Source: Triparma columacea (taxonomy: Eukaryota; Sar; Bolidophyceae; Parmales; Triparmaceae). Taken from it: a stretch of 30,244 nucleotides of DNA. Made by a program: the position numbers and the translations under genes. The stretch is taken from positions 2,076-32,319 of the forward strand of contig BRYA01000615.1 in the NCBI GenBank assembly GCA_030267965.1. The letters are read 5' to 3'. Of this stretch, positions 1 to 11,524 are shown one piece after another. Each line of letters begins with the position of its first letter. Positions within the stretch are counted from its first letter, which is position 1. The notes beneath the pieces were generated by a model, which saw only the letters and a list, made by a program, of their open reading frames with translations, did no database searches and was not told the DNA's origin.

Positions 1-494
1 TACCCTTCACCGCTATCTCCCCCCCCCTCCGACCAAAAACCACAACCAAAACCGCCCTGATTAAAGTAACTTGCATGGACGACGTGACGATCACAACAGG
101 AACCTGAGGGATGGGTGAGGAGAAGTAGGAAGAAAAGAATGGGCTAATGGGGTTATTCCCCTCTGGAAGCCATTAAAATCATACACATAAACGTACCTTC
201 ACGTCCAGAGAAGATCGTATCAAATTAGCGATCGAGGGGCGAGCAAATGTTGCAAGCTCAGTAGCTGATTTTTCCCAACGACCCTGGGTATGGGTTGTCA
301 CAAGGGTCTGGTCGAAATCAACGCATAAAAGTCTAATTTATAGAGATATGACCACGAACAGACGGGTTAAAAATCGAATGATCATCTTGATACAACAGAA
401 ACCCTCCTCACCTGACAGTCCCCTTGACCTTGGCCATTGAAAAATCAGAATTACCGGGAGCTCCGCCCTTTCTAGAACCACCTTGGGCCGACAT
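1..494 (-). CDS. HAD-like hydrolase, N-terminal part (partial, runs off left edge)
   Basis: Three exons on the minus strand read through consistent splice sites: 494-412, 332-197 and 103 to beyond base 1, with GT-AG introns 411-333 and 196-104. The protein begins MSAQGGSRKGGAPGNSDFSM. Exon 2 encodes LLCVDFDQTLV, a DxDxT motif I of the haloacid dehalogenase superfamily (nucleophile Asp plus acid/base Asp). Exon 3 encodes VVIVTSS, which fits motif II (Thr/Ser), and stays open to the edge. The family transfers phosphoryl groups through an aspartyl-phosphate; the substrate cannot be told from this fragment. Motifs III and IV would lie outside the window. The start ATG is 127 bp from the divergent MFS start, which fits the spacing of other gene pairs here. 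I infer a phosphatase-like enzyme; the exact subfamily is unknown. Confidence 0.62.
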
Positions 495-621
495 GGGCGT
501 TGCTATTGCGCCTAACAAAAAATCTCAGTCAATTATGACGCAACCAATTTCTGTTGTCAGCATTGAGAAGGAGTTCCAGCTTCGGAAGCAATGATGACCG
601 AAGCAAAAGTTGAACTTGCCC
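495..621. promoter_or_regulatory. Divergent promoter region between HAD hydrolase and MFS transporter
   Basis: The 127 bp between two divergent start codons must hold both 5' leaders and core promoters. A CCAAT pentamer lies at 544-548. No TATA box is convincing. A short upstream ORF begins at 591, see the findings. Confidence 0.3.
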
Positions 622-2231
622 ATGTGTGAAACCAAAGAGCCACCAATTGAGAAAATGACGGAGGGAAGACCGCGCCCGATCGACAAACTTAAGGCAGTAT
701 ACCTCAGCGTATTTATTGATGTGCTTGGAATTGGATTAGGTGAGGTGTCCTCGTGGTGTGTGTGTTTGTGGTGTATTGGAGGGCGTTTAGAGGGACGTGA
801 GATCTCCAGAAAGTGTGTTGCGCCGTCATAAAGCTACTCGAGCTGACTCTGACCCCACCTCTCCACGCTTAACACCCGCCTTCCAGTCATCCCAGTTCTT
901 CCCTACCTCGTTCTATCCTTTCCAGACACCTCCGCTTCCACCGTCGGGCTGACAATCGCGGTGTATTCCATCGCTCAAATCCCCGGTTCGATAATTTCCG
1001 GTGCCATCAGCGACGTTTACGGCAGAAGGGTGGTGCTCCTGGCAAGCATCGGTTCCTCGGCCCTGTCCTTCCTCTTTTGCGGTCTCGCAAAGACCCTCCC
1101 GATGATCCTCGTCGCGAGGGCCGCCTCTGGCCTCACAGGGGGGTCCATCAGTGTCGCACAGGCCGTCGTGGCCGACTGCACTACGGTGGAAGAGCGGCCT
1201 AAATTCCTCGGACTCATCGGGGCGAGTATCGGGATCGCCTTCACTTTCGGGCCAGGGATAGGAGCAGGAGCAGCGGCGATCGTCGAGGCGGCGGGGGGGG
1301 GGGTCAAAGAACAGTACTCCATAGTCTTCTACATCGCCGCCGCGTTCGGGGCTCTGGGGTTCGTTTATGCGTGGAGAAACTTGGAGGAAACACGCCCAGA
1401 GACGAGAGGGTTGGCGGAGCAGAAGAAGGATGACAAGGATGAGGAGAAAAAGGAGGATGGGGATATGAAGAAATACTTCATCCCGATAATTTTCACCTTG
1501 AACGCAATGTTCTGGTCGAACTATGCTTTTACCGTGATGCAGGTGGGTTGTGTGGCAGGCAGTGTAGGTCTTTAACTTCATAACCTAACCCTATTTCCTC
1601 CCCTCAGAGTACCTATGGTGTCCTAATCTTCGAGGAGTGGGGATGGAGCACCACCGCCCTCGGGAGCATCCTCGTCGTCTCAGGTTTGGAGATTGCCGTC
1701 CTCCAAGGCAAGTTGATAAAGCCCATCGTCGACCGCACTGGTAAACACGTTTCCTCAGCCCTCTCCAACCTCCTCCTCGGCGTCTTCCTCCTAGCTCTAC
1801 CCCTGACGGTGGGCGTCAAGCCCCTGCACTTCCTGGCCTTCGCCTTGCACGTCGCGGGGTTCAGCCTAGGTCAGACCGCCCTCCCCGCTCTGCTCAGTAG
1901 GTTCGCCAGCACCGATGGGCAGGGCAAGGCCCTGGGACTAGGCCAGGCCGTCCAGGCGGCCAGCAGGGTGGTGGCTCCGGTGGCGAGCGGATACCTGTAT
2001 GATAACTCGGAGGAGATCTTAGGAATGGAATACTTGGCCCCGTACCTGGTGGGGGGGGTGGCTTGCGCGGCAGCGGGGGTGCCGCTGGTTTTTATCATGC
2101 AAGCCAACAAAAGGGGGGAGAAGGGAGAGGGGGGGGGAGAGAAGGGGGAGGGGAAGGAGGACGGCGATGTTGAGCTAGGAGAGGCACTTGTTGTAGCCAA
2201 GGCGGCGGAGGTGGAGGGGGCTCAAATTTAA
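622..2231 (+). CDS. Major facilitator superfamily transporter (DHA1/TetA-like)
   Basis: Exons 622-739, 887-1542 and 1608-2231 join in frame to about 465 aa. The exon 1-2 junction creates GIGLVIPVLPYLV, the classic first-helix motif of drug:H+ antiporter-type MFS proteins. MFS motif A follows as GAISDVYGRR in the loop after helix 2. Hydrophobic segments fill both halves, separated by a charged central loop rich in Lys/Asp/Glu (around 1420-1470) and followed by a Gly/Glu/Lys-rich cytosolic tail. The protein should be a 12-helix secondary transporter exporting or importing a small solute; the substrate is not predictable. The start could also be the ATG at 655, since the one at 622 overlaps a short upstream ORF. 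Introns are 147 and 65 nt. The gene converges on eIF4A. Confidence 0.85.
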
Positions 2232-2273
2232 AATTAGACAAGGGCCTGCCTTGTGTATGATATATAAAAAGGA

Positions 2274-2279
2274 AATAAA
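2274..2279 (+). terminator. Candidate AATAAA polyadenylation signal of the MFS gene
   Basis: AATAAA occurs 43 bp after the MFS stop codon in an AT-rich stretch between two convergent genes. The motif alone is weak evidence because many protists do not need it. Confidence 0.3.
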
Positions 2280-2422
2280 AAAGTTCTCGCTCTTCTTTTA
2301 AGTGGAAGTAGTTTGATTTCGGTTTAGTTGTTGGGTTACCTCAACCCTTGTTGTTTTGGGTGCACTTGTTCGTGTTCCACCCTCGGAGTCGTCTCTCTCT
2401 TTCAGCTCTTTCTCCATCACCT

Positions 2423-4536
2423 TTAGATGAGGTCGGCCACGTTCATGGGCATCTCCTCGATCTGTGTGTTGTAGAACTGCTCGATGTCGCGGAGGTAGCG
2501 GACATCTCCCTCGGTGAGGAAGTTGATGGCTACTCCCTTCCTTCCGAAACGGCCGGAGCGACCGATACGGTGGATGTAGTTCTCACGGTTGGTGGGGAGA
2601 TCAAAGTTGATGACAAGACTGACCTGCTGGACGTCGATTCCACGGGCGAGGAGATCCGTGGTGATGAGAACGCGGGAGGATCCGGAGCGGAACTCGCGCA
2701 TAATGATGTCACGCTCCCTCTGGTCCATGTCTCCGTGCTGGTGGAGGGAGGGGAAGGGTGGGGGAGGAAGGAGGTTAGAATAAATGCATTTGTGAAGGGT
2801 GGTATGGTGTTTCGCTGTTGCGTGTGTTTTGTTTGAACTCGGTTCGCCTCAGTGAATTGTGGTATATGTGTCAATCACTATCTGGCTTTTCAGCCAGTCT
2901 TGATCTCAAACTTTAAATGATCATTGGCGTTCTCTTCATTCAAACATTTTCGCGCGCAGAAGGAGGAAAGGGAAAAGTACTCACCATACACGAGACGGTG
3001 AAGTCCCTCTGCTGCATGTGCTCCTGGAGCCAGTCGACCTTCCTCCTGGTGTTGCAGTAGATGATGGCCTGGGTGATGGTGAGGGTCTCGTAGAGGTCGC
3101 AGAGGGTGTCGAGCTTCCACTCCTCGCGCTCAACGGCGATGTAGAACTGCTTGATACCCTCGAGGGTGAGCTCGTCCTTCTTGACGAGGATGCGGACGGG
3201 GTCGCGCATGAACCTCTGGGTCACCTCGAGGACGTCGAGGGGCATGGTGGCGGAGAAAAGGCAGACCTGGACCGACTCGGGGAGGAACTTGAAGATGTCG
3301 TAGATCTGGTCCTTGAAGCCGCGGGAGAGCATCTCGTCGGCCTCATCGAGGAAGAACTGGCGGATGCTGTCGAGGCGGAGGGCGCGGCGGTTGATCATGT
3401 CATAGACGCGGCCGGGGGTTCCGACGACGACGTGGACGCCGGACTGGAGGGTGCGGATGTCGTCGCGGACGGCGGTTCCTCCGACGCACGCGTGGACGGT
3501 GATGGACATGTAGTCGCCGAGAGCAATTACGACCTTCTGGATCTGCTGGGCGAGCTCGCGGGTGGGCGCGAGGATGAGAGACTGGCACTCCTTGAGGGAA
3601 ACGTCGAGCTTGGCGAGGGTTCCAATGGCGAAGGTGGCAGTCTTTCCAGTTCCTGCGCGGGAAGAGCGGACAAATAGATGAAGCGTTGCGTAAGTGTTTG
3701 GGGTTAGTGCAGTGGGGGGGGGGAACAAAGGGAGGGGAAAATGTAGTTTTTGCGGCGCGCGAGTCAGGAATATGAGTTTCTTCTAAACACGCCTCAGCCG
3801 GTTAAGCCGAATATTCAGACTCGAAAGATGGTGTTATAACTGTAATCTTCACCCTCGCGCGGGGAGTGCGGTGCAGCGGTGCGGCGGGGGCACGGGAAAG
3901 GGGAGAGAGCCTTCCAATGTGGGACTCACCGGACTGGGCCTGAGCGATCAGGTCCCTTCCAAGCATGGAGGGCTTGACGGCCCTCTGCTGGATAGCGGAG
4001 GGCTTCTCGAAACCGTAGGCGTAGATTCCCCTGAGGAGATCCTCGGGGAGGCCCATGGCGTCGAAGGTCTCAATTGCCTCATCCCAGTTGGTCTGGATGT
4101 CAGCGTCAGAGACGCCACCGAGGCCAGCCTCGGTGGAAGGGGGGGCACCCCCCCCGGGGGCCCCCGCATCGGCGGGGGGAGCGCTGGGGTCGAAGAGTGA
4201 AGGGAAGGGAGGGTCAGAAAATTGAAGGGGGGGAAGACTCACGGATGGAGGGGGTATGTGGTGGGGGAAGGGGGATGATGTTGGGAGTAATTATGGGCCG
4301 ATAGTAGTAATATATGGTAGAAAGCAGAGAAGATGGTATATTTCGGGAAAAATAAGGACTCAAAAGGGGAGAAATTGACAATGCGGGAATCACCGTGTGT
4401 GGTCCGTGAAGTCTTATATCCCTCCCATGTAACGTTTGGGGGATAATAAGTTCGAGGAGTGGATACGAGGAGTAGAAGAAACGATATGGATGAATAAGCG
4501 TAAAGGAGAGACTCACTTGTTTACAATTTCGGACAT
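2423..4536 (-). CDS. eIF4A: Eukaryotic initiation factor 4A (DEAD-box RNA helicase)
   Basis: Exons 4536-4517, 4183-3930, 3652-2985 and 2737-2423 give about 418 aa, close to the usual eIF4A length. All helicase motifs are present in order: Q motif ([12 protein letters not shown]), motif I AQSGTGKT created across the exon 2-3 junction, [19 protein letters not shown], the IV region [17 protein letters not shown] and [13 protein letters not shown]. The [19 protein letters not shown] stretch fits eIF4A of the eIF4F cap-binding complex better than eIF4AIII of the exon junction complex. It unwinds 5' UTR structure in the cytosol with ATP. The N-terminus has a Pro/Gly/Ala-rich segment (around 4130-4180). 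The 20-nt first exon (MSEIVN) and its 333-nt intron are the least certain part; frame and splice signals fit. Confidence 0.95.
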
Positions 4537-4810
4537 TAATTAATTGGTCAATGGATGGTGGGTGAGGAAATTCAAGAAATGTGAAAAAAAGGCGAAACGA
4601 AGACAAAAAAAAGAAGAAAAACAGAGAAAAAGAGAAAGAAGAAGAATTTAGTGAATTTAGACACATAACGTTAATTTAGTTTACTGAGACGGTGATATAA
4701 AAAGTGATATAGGCGCAGTATTACAATCACGATCTTAGTCCTTACATATCCATCATATCCATTTCACTCTTTCCAGTCCAGGTTTGGTCCGATTTTGAGC
4801 ATATCAAGAA
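4537..4810. promoter_or_regulatory. Divergent promoter and leader region between eIF4A and EMC1
   Basis: The 274 bp separate the two start codons. The eIF4A-proximal half (about 4585-4650) is almost pure purine on the plus strand, so the eIF4A leader or promoter is a long pyrimidine tract on its coding strand. No TATA box or other named element is clear. Confidence 0.35.
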
Positions 4811-7453
4811 ATGAGGCCCTTACACTTTGCGCTAGGGCTTACAGCCCTGAGTTCTGTAGAGAGCATATTCAGGGTGAGTCCGCTCTGACGATGTCTTGTT
4901 GTTGTGTTGTTTTGTTGTGTGAGGCTGAATTGTCAGCAGCAGTGCAAAGCGTTTGTCGGGGGAGTTGAAACTTTTGGGGTTTTTGACCCTTTTGATGACT
5001 TATTCTCCAATTGTCCCCTCCCTTTCGTCAATCCTACCAATTAACTTACCCCCCCTTGACTAAAATTCCCAAAAAAGGACCAAAAAGGATTATTAGACTC
5101 CTTCATAGTATCCCGTCCTCCCCTTACCTCCCACCTTTTCCTTAATACTTTGCACTCCACAACATCTCTTCTCTACACAACCTCCCACGATGTCGGTCTG
5201 CTAAGCGTCGACGGCGAGGAGGTTTGGACGCTCGGTTGGTCAGACTGTAAGCTAGGTAGAGAGGTCAAGGAAGTCAACACAGGGGACTTGGGGGGGGTGG
5301 AGCTGGAGTGCGGGGGGGAGGGGGAGAGCAGGGGGAGATGGCTGCTGGACAAGAACGGGGGAAGCGTTAGGCCCTTTGAAGGGAAGGCTTTTGGGAAGGA
5401 TAAGGGGAGGGACAACCCAATAGGCTGGGATGTTACCAAGGAAGGTAAGGAGTTGCGAGTGCAGGAGTGCGAGTGCAGGAGTGCGAGTGCAGGAGTGCGA
5501 GTGCAGGAGTGCGAGTGCAGGAGTGCGAGTGCAGGAGTGCGAGTGCAGGAGTGCGAGTGCCCAACTCATTCGTCGTGGTACCCTACACGAACACGTGCTG
5601 CAACTCATGTTACAAGACGTCCACCTCCCCTCTCTCCAACAACCTCCCCGCTAATCCCCCCCCACCTCCCCCTCCCCCCCCGCAGGTGTAACTACCACGG
5701 TAACTGGCCCCTCTTCCTCCTACTCCTGGATCGACTGCTTCTCCACCATCACCGACGTCAGCTTCTCCTCCGACTCCACCTCCGTCTCCCTCCTCTGCGC
5801 CCAGTCAGGTTCCGTCTTCGAGTTCTCGCTGGACACCAGCGACCCAGGCTCAACCGCGGTGTCCTCCGCACCCTCCTTGGTGGGCAAGGGTACCGAGGCC
5901 AGGTACGTGGGGGGGAGCGTGCTGACCTGGGACTCCACTGGAGCCCGTTACTCCGGTTTTGAGGTGACCGGGTCGGTGTCAGAATGCTACATGTCCTCGG
6001 GGAAACCAGTCTGCGGAGTCGACGGATCCCTCCGCTCGATCGAGACGGGGGAGAACGTCATGGAACCCTACCTAAGCGTGGACGAGGAGAAGGGGACGAT
6101 CAGGAGCTACAATGGGAGGAACCAGATCCTGGCGGAGGTCAACCTTAAGGGGGAAAAAATCGTGGCTAGGGAGAGGGGAGGGGGAGGAGGAGGTGAGAGG
6201 GAGGAAAAGGGGAAGGTCGGGAAGGCGAAGGAAAAAGGAATACTTTGAAAGGAGCATGCACAACACTGTACATATATATACTCACGAAAAACCGCTTACC
6301 TCCCCTCCCCCCCCCCCCCCCCAGTCAAGGTCATGGGAGATGACGGCGTGCTCGTTAAATGGCCCGGATCTTGGGAGGTCGTAATCACCAAGGTCGACAA
6401 AGGTGAGGACAGGACAAGGATCGAATGTTGATTTATGATGACAATTCTAATGCATAGCACGACACTGACGCAACCCGAACCGTCGTCACTTCACTCCTCG
6501 TGTCGCAGGCTTCGGTGACCCCAAATGGGTCAACGGGGACGGAGAGGGCGCCCCCAAGAAGCCCAGGGGCGTCGAACCTAAGGCTGGTCCTTCGTCCGAC
6601 GCTACCATCCCCTCGCTCTACGTCACCGTGTACGACAGTGTCACCCTGGATGTGCTCTACAGGGTCGGACACGACCACGCAGGCGGCCACGTGAATGTCG
6701 TCACTGCGAGCGGCAACTGGATAATCTACAGCTACTGGAACGACAAGACAAAGAGGACCGAGCTCTCAGCCATCACCCTATACAGCGGCCTCGTCCCGAG
6801 CGGTGGCATTACCATGTTCAAGAATGAGCACCCCCAGAGCGCCACCGTCCGCAGCAGGTACGAGGGCTACGGTGCCATCAGCCTCCAGCGAACCTACTGG
6901 TACGGCAAGGCCATCACGGGGATGGGGGTCACCAAGACGAGGCACGGGATCACCCCGGCGAGCGTCGTGCTGGAGCTGATGAACGGACAGGTGGCCACGC
7001 TTGACCTGAGGATGCTGGACCCGAGGAGGCCAGGGGGGGACCCGAAGATGACGGAGAAGGTGAGAGGTGGGCGCGGAGAATGAAGTATATACACACGTCT
7101 AACCTCCCTTCTCTAAAATCCTCTCATTCTCCACACCCCAGATGGAGGGTCTCATGAAGTACGACCCCAACCTCCCCCACGTTCCCCTCAACGTCGTCAC
7201 GTACGACAGGCCCGGTCGCGCCACCAGCTCCGTCTGGAGCTCGGGGGCCACCCTCGAGAGCACGAGCAGGATCCTGTGCACTGGCCGGGGGGGGGCGTGG
7301 ACGGCCAAGCACCAGGGCAGGCAAAGGTTCGACGAGCTCCCGGGGAACTTTAACAAGACGGCCCTAGTAGCGGGCGTATTGGGACTCACGGCTATGTACG
7401 TGGCCGCGAAGGAATACGGGAAGGGGAAGACGCTCAAGATGGCGTGGATGTAA
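4811..7453 (+). CDS. EMC1: ER membrane protein complex subunit 1
   Basis: Six exons fit: 4811-4873, 5078-5444, 5686-6192, 6325-6402, 6509-7059 and 7142-7453, giving about 625 aa. EMC1 is the large membrane-anchored subunit of the ER insertase for transmembrane segments; its lumenal part is built of PQQ-type beta-propeller blades. The N-terminus is a signal peptide (MRPLHFALGLTALSSV) followed by FRDQKGLLDSF, like the EDQxGxxD start of mature EMC1. The C-terminal third is diagnostic: DSVTLDVLYRVGHDHAG, NWIIYSYWNDKTKRTE, LDPRRPGGDPKM, YDPNLPHVPLNVVTYDRP, then a final membrane helix (ALVAGVLGLTAMYVAA). The length is well below the roughly 900-1000 aa of animal and fungal EMC1, with most loss in the middle. 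Exon 2 starts at a weak acceptor (5077) chosen because it restores frame; that boundary is uncertain. Confidence 0.85.
5457..5560. repeat. 14-bp minisatellite in EMC1 intron 2
   Basis: The unit GAGTGCAGGAGTGC is repeated perfectly for 104 bp (about 7.4 copies). Each unit is itself two related sub-blocks, GAGTGCAG and GAGTGC. It starts 12 bp after the donor GTAAGG at 5445 and is spliced out. No copy differs from another, which suggests recent expansion. Confidence 0.95.
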
Positions 7454-7637
7454 GGCTGGGAGGAAGGGAGGGGGGTAGAACAAGTTTGCTGGAATTATGA
7501 GTCGAAACGATGGTACTTTTTCTATTATCTAGCGTTTATTGGTTGGTTTTTATGTAAGATGCTCGTGCTTGTTCTGCAAAGCGTTTGCCGCTTGCTTTGC
7601 GCCTTAATGTTTGTAGCCCCCCTCTCTCCCCCAACCT

Positions 7638-8473
7638 CTAATGGTTGGCCACCAAGCTAACGTACGTATTCCAGCACAAGCTGACAACCCCTGTAAATGC
7701 CGGACGGAAATGGGGGGGAACGAAGGCGAAGCAGATGGCGTCGGCTGGAGGGAAGACCTTCATGTCGGCCCAGAACACCTTCCACATTACCTCCTCGACG
7801 TGCCGCCGGGAGGAGGCAAAGGTGGAACCGGTCAAGAGGAAATTTCTAAAGAGGAGCGAAGGGATTCGTTAGTTAACAGCGAGCGGAAGCAGGGGTGGAA
7901 ATACGCTCCTCCACCCCCCACTCACCTGCAAAAGACATTGCAAGAATTACCAACGAGACCAAACACGAATGCGTTGGCAGCCACCTTTGTCCCAGTCCGC
8001 CAACCCAACCCTGAACCCGGAAGCCATCTATCTAGTAAGAGGATCCATTGTGAAATTAGAACCCCCGAATAAAGGGCGCCGAAGACAGCTGCATTAATCG
8101 CCCTCATTACCGAGAACGACGATACAGCCTGCGCACTGAAGAACACTTGAGCCATTATATCACTCAAGCAAAACAAGATGAATCCCTGCAAAATGTTAGA
8201 AAGGAAAGGCCTTCGGGCCACGAACGAAGAGTACACCTCGAAGGGGGAAGGGGACACAGCAACGGCAACCTGTGATTGAGACTGCGAATGTGTCTGCTGC
8301 ACCTCATCATCATCATTGTGTTCCTCTTGGGACGACGACATCGACGATTCATCCAAACAAAAGTTGGATGTTGTTTTGTTCTCAGAGGAGGCTCTTCTCA
8401 GCGGATTGAGCACCGCCCTGGGGGAGAACGCCAAGGAAGAAGAGGCGAGGATAAGCAACGGTAACAATCTCAT
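7638..8473 (-). CDS. Mpv17/PXMP2 family membrane protein with plastid-like presequence
   Basis: Exons 8473-7926 and 7845-7638 join (intron 80 nt, GTGAGT donor) to about 251 aa. The C-terminal half carries the family pattern: an N-terminal helix region SNILQGFILFCLSDIMAQ, then the second-exon block with VFWADMKVFPPADAICFAFV, VPPHFRP and the final WNTYVSLVANH. Members are four-helix channel-like proteins of peroxisomal, mitochondrial or plastid membranes. The start at 8473 gives MRLLPLLILASSSLAFSPRAV, a signal peptide followed by a Phe-containing motif resembling the ASAFAP cleavage site of plastid proteins in secondary algae; an in-frame ATG at 8608 lies upstream but would overlap the divergent KatG start. 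A Ser/Gln/Asp-rich spacer separates the presequence from the domain. Plastid location is inference. Confidence 0.82.
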
Positions 8474-8589
8474 TTCAGATTTCCTGCCTGTGGCCTCCTT
8501 CGGATCATGAAGGAAGGGGAAGAAGTAAGTTCTGAAAGGATCAACCCTGAAGTGCAGCCGAAGAAAACCGCATTTTTTAACTTCTTTCC
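8474..8589. promoter_or_regulatory. Divergent promoter region between Mpv17-like gene and KatG
   Basis: The 116 bp between the two chosen start codons must serve both genes. I see no TATA box; a T-rich tract lies just before the KatG ATG. Confidence 0.3.
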
Positions 8590-11173
<2,584 letters not shown>

Positions 11174-11524
11174 CGATTGGGATGGGAGGTGGTGGGGGGA
11201 AGGCAACGCAGGTGCACGACTAAGCTTTTTCGGGTCAGGATAAAGGGGTTTGTTTAGTGAAAATGCCGTCTTTTGCGAAGTGGTTCACACCCGAAGGTCA
11301 TTGAGAACAAATTCGAACTGTCCTGAATCTCCAAGTCCACTTTTTGCTCAATGTCCAATGCCCTTCACCCTCGCTCGATTTCTGTACATTCTTCTTTTGT
11401 TCCTCATATCTTAAACCTCGCACCGGCTTACCCCACACCACACCACGCAAACTTGCTCGAACTTCCCGGACCCACCCCCCTTCACTCCCTCGCTTATACT
11501 CAAGCGCATTATCGAAATTAGGAA
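11174..11524. other. Intergenic region between KatG and the RND permease
   Basis: These 351 bp hold the KatG 3' end and the permease 5' end, the only co-directional junction in the window. No RNA gene or repeat is seen. Open frames here are C/T-rich and carry no recognisable protein signal. Confidence 0.5.

Noticed and set aside
913..1581. A 222-codon open frame opposite the MFS transporter.
   Set aside because: It mirrors the GC-rich coding strand, has no domain pattern, and the other strand gives a clear MFS protein with splice sites.
3018..3677. A 219-codon acidic open frame on the plus strand.
   Set aside because: It is the shadow of eIF4A, whose helicase motifs are all read on the minus strand.
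4214..4666. A 150-codon minus-strand frame covering the eIF4A intron and leader.
   Set aside because: It is Ser/Phe/Pro low complexity produced by the pyrimidine-rich leader and intron, and conflicts with the eIF4A splice model.
5430..5691. Cys/Glu/Ser-Ala repeat proteins encoded by the minisatellite (ECECRSASAG type).
   Set aside because: The array lies between a good donor (5445) and acceptor (5685) that restore the EMC1 frame, so it is intronic.
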